Source: JAADHG01 sp964418645 (GTDB lineage: Bacteria > Bacteroidota > Bacteroidia > Flavobacteriales > Flavobacteriaceae). Taken from it: 57,049 bases of DNA. The notes below the pieces were generated by a model. That model was not told the origin of the DNA, did no database searches, and was given only the letters and a program-made list of their open reading frames with translations. This document shows positions 27,595 through 35,180 of this stretch, one piece after another; position 1 is the stretch's first letter, and every line of letters starts with the position of its first letter. The DNA lies in NCBI GenBank assembly GCA_964418645.1, contig CAYQME010000010.1:1-57049 (forward strand). The letters run 5' to 3'. The position numbers and the translations under genes are program-made.

Positions 27595-28530
27595 ATGGAC
27601 GTACTGCATATTACTAATGGTACTAGTTTAACTAACTATTTGAAAGATTTAAACTTTACAGGAGATATCCTCACATGGCATGAAATGTTGTGTGAAGGAC
27701 CCACTGTTAAAGAATTAGATTCTGATTCCTTTATTAATGCTCGAAAATTATTTTTAAATACTACTTATAATATCGAAATTGATATCGAAGAATATAAAGA
27801 AGAGATAGATAAACTCAATCATATAAATAACTATTCCGAAATAGTGCTGTGGTTTGAATACGATTTATTTTGCCACATCAACATGATAGCTGTGATAAGT
27901 TTGTTGTTACAAAAACAAATTACCCTTCCAGTTTTTTTAGTCTGTAGTGGTAGGGTTAAAGCTTCAAAAGATTTAAAAGGCTTATCAGAACTATCATCAG
28001 AACAACTTCAGCAACATTATAAAAACAAAGTTCTATTAACAAAAGAAGATTTAGAATTGGCCAAAACGATTTGGGGTATTTATTGTGGAGCGGACCATAA
28101 TTTATTAAAACCATTTATAGTTACAAGATCTTCGTTTAAATACATGAGTAATTGCTTAAAAGCACACTTAAAACGTTTTCCAGATTCTAAAAATGGCCTA
28201 AGTGCATTAGAACAAAATATTTTAGATATTGTTAAAAGTAACACTATAAAATCTAAACACCACCTCTTAGGTTATGCTCTAAACTACCAAGGATATTATG
28301 GTTATGGATACACACAGTTTGAAAGAATGATTGAAAACCTAAGTATCTTTTTCTTTGAAGATAAAAATAGTATCACACTTAATAGAAAAGGACATGATGC
28401 CTTAATGAACCAGTACAATTTTGCTGAAACAGTAAATAATGATATTTACTTTGGAGGTGTTAATAGATTAGATTTTCAATTTGATAAGTTGCAAAACAAG
28501 CTTGTTAAATCGCATTCAAATGTTCATTAA
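27595..28530 (+). CDS. DUF1835-domain protein
   Basis: A 311-residue cytosolic protein recognisable from its N-terminal DUF1835 domain (about 1-125): LHITNGTSLTNYLKDLNFTGDILTWHEMLCEGP is the usual opening, and IVLWFEYDLFCHINMIAVISLL the second block. The C-terminal part (about 150-300) is helical, with GKxxFERMIENLSIFF, as often found with DUF3658. No biochemical function is established for the domain. It sits directly after the SUI1 gene (5-base gap) and before a decayed substrate-binding protein gene, so its expression is set by the SUI1 promoter. Confidence 0.85.
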   Translation: MDVLHITNGTSLTNYLKDLNFTGDILTWHEMLCEGPTVKELDSDSFINARKLFLNTTYNIEIDIEEYKEEIDKLNHINNYSEIVLWFEYDLFCHINMIAVISLLLQKQITLPVFLVCSGRVKASKDLKGLSELSSEQLQQHYKNKVLLTKEDLELAKTIWGIYCGADHNLLKPFIVTRSSFKYMSNCLKAHLKRFPDSKNGLSALEQNILDIVKSNTIKSKHHLLGYALNYQGYYGYGYTQFERMIENLSIFFFEDKNSITLNRKGHDALMNQYNFAETVNNDIYFGGVNRLDFQFDKLQNKLVKSHSNVH

Positions 28531-28545
28531 TAAATTAATTATTCA

Positions 28546-28953
28546 ATGACAACTATTAACATTGGAGGTGTTCCTGAGCATTTTAATCTAGCATGGCATC
28601 TTACACTTAAAGCAGGTGATTATAAAAAAGAAGGTATTAATCTTCGTTGAAAGGATTACTTTCGAGGTACAGGGCAAATGTGCAATGCACTTCGAAATAA
28701 AGATAAAGACATTGCTGTAATCCTTACTGAAGGGATTGTTAAAGATATTATTTCAGGTAACCCAAGTAAAATTATTCAAGTATTTGTGAAATCTCCATTA
28801 ATTTGGGAAATTCATGTAGCTAATAACGCTTCATATAAAACTATTGATGATTTAAGAGGTACAAAAGCTGCTGAACATGTCCAAAATCAACTTCTTGCAC
28901 TAGATATTATTCCAGAAAAGTGGAAGTATTCAAACCTAGTTGCTTCATTATAG
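28546..28953 (+). pseudogene. Decayed ABC-transporter substrate-binding protein gene
   Basis: The frame opens MTTINIGGVPEHFNLAWH, typical of periplasmic-binding-like proteins of the SsuA/THI5 kind found without a signal peptide in Flavobacteriia. An in-frame TGA replaces codon 35 (28648-28650), within INLR-stop-KDY, where relatives would be expected to have Trp (TGG to TGA). The frame then runs on through LTEGIVKDIISGNPSKIIQVFVKSPLIWEIHVANN to DDLRGTKAA, and then jumps to EHVQNQLLALDIIPEKWKYSNL. That last part looks like the far C-terminus of the family. Total length is about 135 codons where relatives have about 280-320, so a large internal, in-frame deletion is also likely. The gene is dead by both criteria. 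It follows the DUF1835 gene by 15 bases. Confidence 0.75.
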
Positions 28954-29101
28954 AACGCAAAGACAGCATAATTTTTATTTATAGGTAGGGCTTTTCTTCA
29001 TTGAATTGTTATTATACGTATGATTACGTATTGTTTGGTAAGTAATTTTTTTGTATATTGTAACATATTGACTACAATACATATACCCTTTATCGCTTTT
29101 A

Positions 29102-29133
29102 TTTGTTTTTAATCGATATTTTTAGTATTTTAG
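29102..29133 (+). promoter_or_regulatory. Probable Bacteroidota-type promoter
   Basis: TTTG (29102-29105), a 20-base spacer, then TATTTTAG (29126-29133), one mismatch from TAnnTTTG. It is placed 29 bases before the 62-residue ORF, which supports that ORF as a real gene. Confidence 0.45.
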
Positions 29134-29162
29134 CCGAATAATTGTAACCCAAATCGAATTAT

Positions 29163-29351
29163 ATGATATATACAATTACCATCACAATTTCAGTTCTTGT
29201 CGCTATTAATTTTATTTTATTAGTATATAGTTGCAATAAAATAAAGAAAACCAAACGTTTAAATAGTAAAAGAATAAATAAACCATTTATCAATCGTGTT
29301 AGAACTACCACGCCACAGCTGCCAAACCAATTGTCTCCAACAGGGAGTTAG
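29163..29351 (+). CDS. Small single-pass membrane protein overlapping the ung 3' end
   Basis: A 62-residue protein: a hydrophobic helix at about 3-23 (YTITITISVLVAINFILLVYS) with a Cys at its end, then a Lys/Arg/Asn-rich segment and a C-terminal TTPQLPNQLSPTGS. Its last 47 bases overlap, on the opposite strand, the end of the uracil-DNA glycosylase gene. A promoter-like sequence lies just upstream. I believe similar short proteins ending PTGS occur beside ung in other Flavobacteriia, which would favour a real gene, but I cannot check this. Function unknown. Confidence 0.55.
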   Translation: MIYTITITISVLVAINFILLVYSCNKIKKTKRLNSKRINKPFINRVRTTTPQLPNQLSPTGS

Positions 29352-29970
29352 TTTTACTAAAGTGTTTATTGCCAAACCAAAAACCTCTATTTGCACTTAA
29401 AGGCGAAGGATGTCCGCATTGTAGTATGTTATGTTTTGTGGTATCAATCAAATTAGCTTTTTTCTTTGCAAAGCCACCCCAAAGTAAGAATACAACATCT
29501 TTTTTATGTCTAGAAATACAGTTAATAACACTATCTGTAAACTGTTCCCATCCCTTATTTTGATGGCTTCCCGCCTGATGTGCTCTAACTGTTAAAGTAG
29601 CATTTAATAACAATACGCCTTGTTGTGCCCAACGCTCCAAGTTACCGTTTTTGGGATAAGGCTTGTTTAAATCTGATTCAATTTCTTTAAAAATGTTCTT
29701 TAAAGATGGTGGATGGACTATACCATCAGCAACCGAGAAACACAAACCATTGGCTTGCCCAACACCATGATACGGATCTTGTCCAATAATAACCACTTTA
29801 ACCTCTTCAAATGGACAATAGTTAAAGGCATTAAAAATAGCTTTTCCATTAGGGTAGCACGTAAACTGTTTATACTCAGACTTTACAAAAGTAGTTAAGT
29901 CGCTAAAGTAATTTTTATTAAACTCTTCTTGTAAATATGGCTGCCAGCTAGTATGGATGTTAACTTTCAT
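29305..29970 (-). CDS. ung: Uracil-DNA glycosylase, family 1
   Basis: Removes uracil from DNA to start base-excision repair; acts in the cytosol on single- or double-stranded DNA. The 221 residues match family 1 in full: the water-activating loop GQDPYHG (63-69, Asp65), FSV with the uracil-stacking Phe shortly after, LLLNATLTV, FLLWGGFAKKK, and the DNA-intercalating loop HPSPLSA (187-193). Length is normal. It is a single gene, convergent and overlapping with the small membrane protein gene. Its upstream region contains one end of the repeat-bounded serine hydrolase segment. Confidence 0.97.
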   Translation of the reverse strand: MKVNIHTSWQPYLQEEFNKNYFSDLTTFVKSEYKQFTCYPNGKAIFNAFNYCPFEEVKVVIIGQDPYHGVGQANGLCFSVADGIVHPPSLKNIFKEIESDLNKPYPKNGNLERWAQQGVLLLNATLTVRAHQAGSHQNKGWEQFTDSVINCISRHKKDVVFLLWGGFAKKKANLIDTTKHNILQCGHPSPLSANRGFWFGNKHFSKTNSLLETIGLAAVAW

Positions 29971-30051
29971 ACATACAAAAATATCATAATTTTTATAAAT
30001 GTTGTATAAGAAAAGTCTAGACTTATTGACACTTTTAAATAAAAAAATTAA

Positions 30052-30064
30052 CTTCGCTTATCGG
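30052..30064 (+). repeat. Left copy of the CGCTTATCGG inverted repeat
   Basis: The sequence cttcgcttatcgg recurs as its reverse complement (ccgataagcg) at 31296-31305, bracketing the serine hydrolase gene. A third copy (tttcgcttatcggtt) lies at the right end of the window. The three copies share ten identical bases. Confidence 0.6.
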
Positions 30065-30104
30065 ACGATATAGTTCATTTAAACGAATCCATATCTTGAC
30101 CATT

Positions 30105-30146
30105 ATGAGCAATTTAACAAAAGTGCATAGACCTAAAAAGATGTGA
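30105..30146 (+). pseudogene. Truncated micro-peptide copy (13 codons)
   Basis: ATG to TGA encodes only MSNLTKVHRPKKM. The first 12 residues align with the start of the two 28-residue peptides (M-x-x-L-[ST/N]-K-V-x-x-P-x-[KR]), after which this copy stops. It lies just inside the left inverted repeat and ends 4 bases before the serine hydrolase start. It may be a degenerate relic, or a short leader peptide for the hydrolase gene; the similarity over 12 residues could still be chance. Confidence 0.35.
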
Positions 30147-30150
30147 CATT

Positions 30151-31179
30151 ATGACAAAAAAACAAATCAAACGAATACTCAGAATAGTATTTATTGTTGC
30201 AAGCATATCCTCTTTGTGGTTCGTGCCATGGATTTTAGTAAAGGCTTGGGTTTTACCACTACCCGATACAGTTCAAGAGCAAGTAGATGAAGCAATTGGT
30301 CATGGATTTGATGGAATGATTGTTTATGTGGACGAAGCAGGAAAACCACCAGCGTTTTATTCAGGTGGTTGGAAAGACCGAAAAAACAAAATACCAACCG
30401 ACCCGAAATCATTATTCAAAATTGCCAGTATCAGCAAGTTATATGTTGCTGTTTCTATCACCAAACTGGTCAAAGACAAACGTTTGTCTTTAGATGAAAC
30501 GCTCGCTGATTACTTTCCAGAACTTGTAGGTAGAATTGAAAATGCAGAAAAAATCACCTTGAATATGATGGTTCAACATCGGTCTGGTATTCCCAATTTC
30601 ACAGATAATCCCGCTTTTTGGGAAAACGAACAAGAAAATGGCAAAGAAGCCCTTGAATTTGCCCTCGATTTACCGGCTAGTTTTGAACCTGATAAAGGAT
30701 ATGAATATTCAAACACGAATTATTTGTTGCTTCGCAAGATTATTGATAATGTATTAGGATATAGCCACCAACAGTATATCAAGGAGAAAATATTGATACC
30801 ACTCGAACTGAATAACACTTTTTTTTCGCTTAACGAAGTTGATTTAGATGATGTAATGAGTGGATATTATGTTGGATATGATGAAGATTTTAAAACTAAT
30901 GAGTACGGAATGTTAGCTACAGCAGAGGATGTGGGCATATTCTTGCGAGCCTTAAACGATGGTTCAGTATTTGATGCAGGAGAACAGGAAATCTATCCCT
31001 ACGTCTACGACCATGGAGGTCTGGTTATTGGTTATCAGAGCCTTGCAGAATACTACAAAGATATAGACGCGGTTGTTGTTCAATTTATTAATACAACTGA
31101 TTTTAATGGATATGAATGGAACTTATCGGAAATTATAATTAACCGCATTGTAAAAATATTGAAAAGAAAAAGATCATAA
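30151..31179 (+). CDS. Beta-lactamase-fold serine hydrolase
   Basis: A 342-residue protein of the class C beta-lactamase/penicillin-binding-protein-like family (family S12-like). Residues 10-32 form an N-terminal membrane anchor or uncleaved signal (IVFIVASISSLWFVPWILV). Catalytic motifs are SISK (93-96; Ser93 and Lys96), YSN (186-188), and HGG (288-290) in place of KTG. It is probably a periplasmic D-peptidase or esterase and not necessarily an antibiotic-resistance enzyme. The gene is bracketed by inverted repeats CGCTTATCGG/CCGATAAGCG about 1.25 kb apart and has a long imperfect hairpin after its stop. These features suggest the segment entered as a unit. No transposase or integrase is present. 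Confidence 0.88.
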   Translation: MTKKQIKRILRIVFIVASISSLWFVPWILVKAWVLPLPDTVQEQVDEAIGHGFDGMIVYVDEAGKPPAFYSGGWKDRKNKIPTDPKSLFKIASISKLYVAVSITKLVKDKRLSLDETLADYFPELVGRIENAEKITLNMMVQHRSGIPNFTDNPAFWENEQENGKEALEFALDLPASFEPDKGYEYSNTNYLLLRKIIDNVLGYSHQQYIKEKILIPLELNNTFFSLNEVDLDDVMSGYYVGYDEDFKTNEYGMLATAEDVGIFLRALNDGSVFDAGEQEIYPYVYDHGGLVIGYQSLAEYYKDIDAVVVQFINTTDFNGYEWNLSEIIINRIVKILKRKRS

Positions 31180-31190
31180 CAATGTATATA

Positions 31191-31285
31191 AAAAATAGGC
31201 GAAATAGTAGTAAAATAAGGGCTTTTGATACGAATCAAATTTTCTGCTTAACCAAAAATATTGTGCTTTGTAATCGCCTACTTTT
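31191..31285. repeat. Long imperfect inverted repeat after the serine hydrolase gene
   Basis: taggcga (31196-31202) and tcgccta (31274-31280), with A-rich and T-rich flanks, form the outer stem. Inside lies a smaller hairpin, tttgat-acga-atcaaa. It sits between the hydrolase stop and the right repeat, as a terminator or a recombination end might. Confidence 0.45.
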
Positions 31286-31293
31286 CATAAACT

Positions 31294-31305
31294 AACCGAT
31301 AAGCG
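31294..31305 (-). repeat. Right copy of the CGCTTATCGG inverted repeat
   Basis: aaccgataagcg is the reverse complement of cgcttatcggtt. Together with the copy at 30052-30064 it brackets the serine hydrolase gene; the copy at the window end (57038-57049) matches it over all twelve bases. Confidence 0.6.
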
Positions 31306-31326
31306 TAATTCCTAAAACCAATCTTT

Positions 31327-31347
31327 CAATTAGAATATTTATATTTA
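31327..31347 (+). promoter_or_regulatory. Promoter-like repeat, copy 1
   Basis: caattagaatattta (31327-31341) is identical to the sequence at 32183-32197. Each runs into a -7-like element, here TATATTTA (31340-31347), one base off TAnnTTTG, 37 bases before the formyltransferase start. Confidence 0.45.
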
Positions 31348-31384
31348 CTCATTATATTAAAATTAGTGTTATAGTAGCTTTCCT

Positions 31385-32155
31385 ATGAATAAAAAAATTG
31401 TACTATTAGCCGGATTAGGCGATTCTTCAATCTTTATGTATAATGGCTTAAAAGATGAATTTAACATTAGTAAAGTGATTATTGAGGCTTCAGGTAGTCG
31501 CAAAAAACTAGTTAAAAGACGTATAAAACGATTAGGCTATATTAAAGTTTTTGGACAATTATTGTTCCAATTATTATATGTGCCAATGTTAAGAAAGCTA
31601 TCTGCAAAACGTATTCAAGATATTAAAAAAAGTTTTAGTTTAGATAACACATATATAGATAAAGAGAAAGTAGTCAGTGTAACTTCGGTCAATTCAGACT
31701 TATGCCTACAAACATTAAAGCAGATACAACCCGATTTAATAATTGTGAATGGTACAGGAATAATCTCTAAAAAAGTATTAAACAGTATTGATGCTACCTT
31801 TATTAATACACATGCAGGCATTACACCTAAATACAGAGGTGTTCATGGTGGTTATTGGGCATTAGCAAATAGTGATAAATCAAATTGTGGTGTAACTGTA
31901 CATTTGGTAGATGCAGGTATTGATACTGGAGGTGTTTTATATCAAGCATTAATTAATACAACAGAGCAAGATAATTTTACTACTTACACTTATTTACAAA
32001 TTGGAGAAGGTATAAAATTGATAAAAAAAGCAATCCACAGTTATTTGGATGGATGTTTGGAAACACAAAAAAGCAAAGCTACCGAAAGTAAACTATGGTA
32101 TCATCCAACGCTATGGTATTATTTATCAAAAAGACTATTTAAAGGTATAAAATAA
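31385..32155 (+). CDS. Formyltransferase-fold protein
   Basis: A 256-residue protein with a formyl-THF-dependent transferase core. Residues about 114-190 contain PDLIIVNGTGIIS, FINTHAGITPKYRGVHGGYWAL and VTVHLVDAGIDTGGVL. The catalytic triad of the fold is visible as Asn141, His143 and Asp180. The N-terminal 100 residues are basic and helical and unlike methionyl-tRNA formyltransferase, and the C-terminal tRNA-binding domain of Fmt is missing. So it is not Fmt; relatives modify sugars or amino-acid moieties in surface polysaccharide or small-molecule synthesis. The substrate is unknown. It stands alone, with a promoter-like sequence in front. Confidence 0.85.
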   Translation: MNKKIVLLAGLGDSSIFMYNGLKDEFNISKVIIEASGSRKKLVKRRIKRLGYIKVFGQLLFQLLYVPMLRKLSAKRIQDIKKSFSLDNTYIDKEKVVSVTSVNSDLCLQTLKQIQPDLIIVNGTGIISKKVLNSIDATFINTHAGITPKYRGVHGGYWALANSDKSNCGVTVHLVDAGIDTGGVLYQALINTTEQDNFTTYTYLQIGEGIKLIKKAIHSYLDGCLETQKSKATESKLWYHPTLWYYLSKRLFKGIK

Positions 32156-32182
32156 GTACACAACTTTCTAAAGATAACTTCT

Positions 32183-32203
32183 CAATTAGAATATTTACCT
32201 TTG
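32183..32203 (+). promoter_or_regulatory. Promoter-like repeat, copy 2, with exact TAnnTTTG
   Basis: caattagaatattta (32183-32197) is shared with the sequence before the formyltransferase gene and here runs into TACCTTTG (32196-32203), an exact -7 match, 41 bases before the mutS2 start. Confidence 0.5.
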
Positions 32204-32244
32204 TAAACTCAAAAAAAGATTCTTTTGCATAGGAAAAAAGCATA

Positions 32245-34410
32245 ATGATAAATATTCATAAAAAAACATTACAAGATTTAGAGTTCGACACAGTGTTACA
32301 ACAAGTGAGCACCTATTGTGTTAGCAATTTGGGGAAAGATGAGGTGCTCAAAATTACACCTTTTAAGTCTAAAGAAATACTGCTTAAATCTTTGCAACAA
32401 GTTAATGAATATGTATCCTCCTTTGAGAATGACAACTGCATTCCTAATCATGGTTTTGAGGAGATAACCGAAGCTATAAAACTACTTGGGATAGAAAATT
32501 CTTTTCTTGAAATTGATAGTTTTCGTAAAATTGCTGCTATTTCAGAAACTTCAAATATTCTTATTATTCATTTAAAAAAATTTGAAGAATATTATCCTAC
32601 TTTACACATTGATGCTTCTCAAATAAAACTCACCACACAAATTATTGAACAGATTAATGCTGTTATAAATAAATTCGGAGAGATTAAAGATGATGCCAGT
32701 GAAAGACTTTTCAGTATTAGAAAAGCCATAAATACATTAAACGGTAAGATTAATTCTAGTTTTACAAATGCATTAAATCGTTATCACAGTCAGAAATTCC
32801 TTGATGATATTAGAGAATCGGTAGTAGAAAACAAGCGTGTATTAGCTGTAAAATCGATGTATAGGCGGAAAGTTAAAGGCGCAATACTTGGGTCTAGTAA
32901 AACAGGAAGTATTGTATATATTGAGCCGGAAGCAACTTTACAATTACACAGAGAATTAAATAATTTGCAATACGAAGAAAAAGAAGAGATTACCAAAATA
33001 CTCAAAGAGCTCACTAATTTTATTAGAACTTTTTCTCCTCTTTTAATTAAGTACCAAGAATTTTTAACAGCAATAGATATTGTATATGCTAAGTCCATGT
33101 ACGGTAAATCCATAAATGGTATTTTGCCAAAGTTAAATAATCGTAGATATTTATACTTAAGAGAAGCGTACCATCCAATTTTATTATTGAATAATAAAGA
33201 AAAAGATGAAAAAACATTTCCGCAAACAATAGAAATTTCTAAAGATCGCCGCATTATAGTCATTTCAGGACCAAATGCAGGAGGTAAAAGTATTACACTC
33301 AAAACTGTTGGTTTATTACAAGTAATGTTGCAAAGCGGACTGTTAGTTCCAGTACACGAACGTAGTGAGATGTGTTTGTTTGATAGAATATTGAGTGATA
33401 TTGGTGACAATCAATCCATAGAAAACCATTTGAGCACTTACAGTTATCGTTTAAAGCAAATGAATTACTTCTTCAAAAAATGTAATAAAAACACGCTTTT
33501 TTTAATAGATGAATTTGGTACAGGAAGTGACCCTGAACTAGGAGGTGCTCTTGCCGAATCGTTTTTGGAGGTGTTTTATGAACGTGATGCGTTTGGGCTA
33601 ATAACCACACATTATAGCAATTTAAAGTTGTTGGCAAATGAATTACCTTATATGCAAAATGCTAATATGATGTTTGACAATAAAAGTTTGGAGCCTCTTT
33701 TTAAATTAATATTAGGTGAAGCAGGGAGCTCTTTCACATTTGAGGTTGCACAAAAAAATGGTATCCCTTATAGCTTAATCAATAGAGCCAAAAAAAAGAT
33801 AGAACGCGGCAAAGTTAGATTCGACAATACCATTGCCAAACTTCAAAAGGAACGTTTTAAACTAGAAAAAACAGAACGCTCACTTAAAGTAAATGAACAA
33901 AAAAAGATTGCTGAAGCTGATAAACTTGAAGATATTAATGCAAGGGTTCAAAAAAAGTTAGAAAACTATCAAGAATTATATGATAGTAACCAGAGGCTCA
34001 TTTATTTGGGACAAAAGGTTAATGCTATTTCCGAAAAATTCTTTGAGAACACCCACAAACGAGAATTAATGGATGAGTTGTTTAAGCTAGTTCAAATAGA
34101 AAATTCAAAACGCAAAGAAATTCCTGTTAGACAAAAAAAAGTTATCAAAGCAAAAGAAAAGCAGATAAAAAAAGAAGTTGAAAAGAAAGTAAATATCATA
34201 CGTAAAAAGAAAAAAGCGGCTAAGTTTAAACAAGTTGAAATTCCTAAGCCAAAACCCATTTTAAAAGTTGGTGATAAAGTGCGTTTGGAAGATGGACGAG
34301 CAGTTGGAAGCATTGATAAAATTGAAAAAAATAAAGCTATTGTAAATTATGGTATGTTTACAACAAGTGTGAGTATGGATCAACTAGAATTAGTAGAATC
34401 AGTAAAATGA
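32245..34410 (+). CDS. mutS2: MutS2-type ATPase lacking the Smr domain
   Basis: A 721-residue MutS2-family protein. Residues about 1-290 are the helical clamp and lever region. The ATPase follows, with Walker A SGPNAGGKS (341-349), Walker B/signature LIDEFGTGSDPELGGALAESFL and a switch at ITTHYSNLK. Residues about 520-660 form a very charged coiled coil, ending in a Lys-rich stretch. Residues 670-721 are a small beta domain (VGDKVRLEDGRAVGSIDKI, a KOW-like SH3 fold). The C-terminal Smr endonuclease domain of Bacillus and Thermus MutS2 is absent, which I believe is usual in Flavobacteriia. MutS2 suppresses homologous recombination, and in some species rescues collided ribosomes; without Smr, direct nuclease action is not expected. 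It is a monocistronic gene followed by a dispersed repeat. Confidence 0.92.
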   Translation: MINIHKKTLQDLEFDTVLQQVSTYCVSNLGKDEVLKITPFKSKEILLKSLQQVNEYVSSFENDNCIPNHGFEEITEAIKLLGIENSFLEIDSFRKIAAISETSNILIIHLKKFEEYYPTLHIDASQIKLTTQIIEQINAVINKFGEIKDDASERLFSIRKAINTLNGKINSSFTNALNRYHSQKFLDDIRESVVENKRVLAVKSMYRRKVKGAILGSSKTGSIVYIEPEATLQLHRELNNLQYEEKEEITKILKELTNFIRTFSPLLIKYQEFLTAIDIVYAKSMYGKSINGILPKLNNRRYLYLREAYHPILLLNNKEKDEKTFPQTIEISKDRRIIVISGPNAGGKSITLKTVGLLQVMLQSGLLVPVHERSEMCLFDRILSDIGDNQSIENHLSTYSYRLKQMNYFFKKCNKNTLFLIDEFGTGSDPELGGALAESFLEVFYERDAFGLITTHYSNLKLLANELPYMQNANMMFDNKSLEPLFKLILGEAGSSFTFEVAQKNGIPYSLINRAKKKIERGKVRFDNTIAKLQKERFKLEKTERSLKVNEQKKIAEADKLEDINARVQKKLENYQELYDSNQRLIYLGQKVNAISEKFFENTHKRELMDELFKLVQIENSKRKEIPVRQKKVIKAKEKQIKKEVEKKVNIIRKKKKAAKFKQVEIPKPKPILKVGDKVRLEDGRAVGSIDKIEKNKAIVNYGMFTTSVSMDQLELVESVK

Positions 34411-34583
34411 TTTAATCGAAAAGAATTCTTCGATACTTTGCGTCGAGGTTTCCTCTGAAATTGTCATTCTCGCGAAAGCTGGAATCTAAATAATAGATTA
34501 TAAATTTGTAAATACTTCTCGATACAATTTAGAAATCCCGATAGCAATTGGGTTGAAATCACTCGAAGTGACAATAAATGTAA
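34411..34583. repeat. Composite of dispersed flavobacterial repeats
   Basis: Contains gtcattctcgcgaaagctgg (34463-34482), acttctcgatacaattt and cactcgaagtgaca (34559-34572). The first and the last are short sequences dispersed in many bacterial genomes. It fills the whole gap between mutS2 and the next gene and is probably non-coding. Confidence 0.5.
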
Positions 34584-35012
34584 ATGATACAGTTACCCAA
34601 ACATAAAAAACTAATCTTATTTGATGGCGTTTGTAACCTTTGTAATGCTTCGGTTCAATATGTTATAAAGAGAGATAAAATGAATATATTCATGTTTGCA
34701 CCTTTGCAATCAAAAATAGGCACAGAAATTATTAATGCATACAATATCGATACTAATAAAAAAGATTCCATTTTTCTTTATGATAATGACAAAGGGATAT
34801 TCTATAAATCTACAGCCGCGTTATTAATAGCTTCAAAGCTTAGGTTTCCAACAAACATTTTAATTGTTTTTCTTATCGTACCAGCTTTTATACGAAATTG
34901 GTTTTATAACTATATTGCTAGGAACAGATATAAATGGTATGGTAAAAAAGAAGAATGTATGGTTCCAACTCCTGAAATAAGTGCAAAATTTTTAACAAAA
35001 ACAAAGCCTTGA
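34584..35012 (+). CDS. DCC-family thiol-disulfide oxidoreductase-like protein
   Basis: A 142-residue protein of family DUF393 (DCC). The defining motif is FDGVCNLCN (12-21) with Asp14, Cys17 and Cys20 forming the D-x-x-C-x-x-C thioredoxin-like site. Residues about 90-115 are hydrophobic (FPTNILIVFLIVPAFIRNWFYNYIA) and may associate with the membrane. The C-terminal segment has KEECMVPTPEISAKF, typical of the family. It is likely a cytosolic redox protein; partners are unknown. The stop codon lies within the start of a terminator hairpin. Confidence 0.9.
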   Translation: MIQLPKHKKLILFDGVCNLCNASVQYVIKRDKMNIFMFAPLQSKIGTEIINAYNIDTNKKDSIFLYDNDKGIFYKSTAALLIASKLRFPTNILIVFLIVPAFIRNWFYNYIARNRYKWYGKKEECMVPTPEISAKFLTKTKP

Positions 35013-35031
35013 ATTGTAAAACTCAAGGCTT
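35004..35031 (+). terminator. Terminator hairpin overlapping the DCC gene stop
   Basis: A perfect 9-base stem (aagccttga 35004-35012 with tcaaggctt 35023-35031) lies around a 10-base loop; the U tract is weak. It includes the stop codon. Confidence 0.5.
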
Positions 35032-35180
35032 CTATAACATTTAACGCAATTGACACGGTTAAATGCTTAATCTTAGCACACTTATTTTGGTTGTGTAAAT
35101 ATAAACTGGTATTCTATAGCGCCACAAAATTATCGTTAAAACTCATTATATAATTGTTGAAATATATAAAATTTAATTTA

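Noticed and set aside
28648..28650. TGA read as an amino acid (recoding) in the substrate-binding protein gene
   Set aside because: TGA and TAA end other intact genes here (for example psuK, bshA and the ExbD-like gene end with TGA), and the gene also has a large deletion.
30013..30024. Palindrome aagtctagactt as part of the mobile segment
   Set aside because: It lies outside the left repeat, is only 12 bases long and does not recur at the right side.
31182..31295. 37-codon open frame after the serine hydrolase
   Set aside because: It lies within an imperfect hairpin, has no recognisable features and begins 2 bases after the hydrolase stop by chance.
31246..31305. Integron attC site downstream of the serine hydrolase
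   Set aside because: GCTTAAC fits the inverse core RYYYAAC, but no matching GTTRRRY core is found at the right distance and there is no integrase gene.
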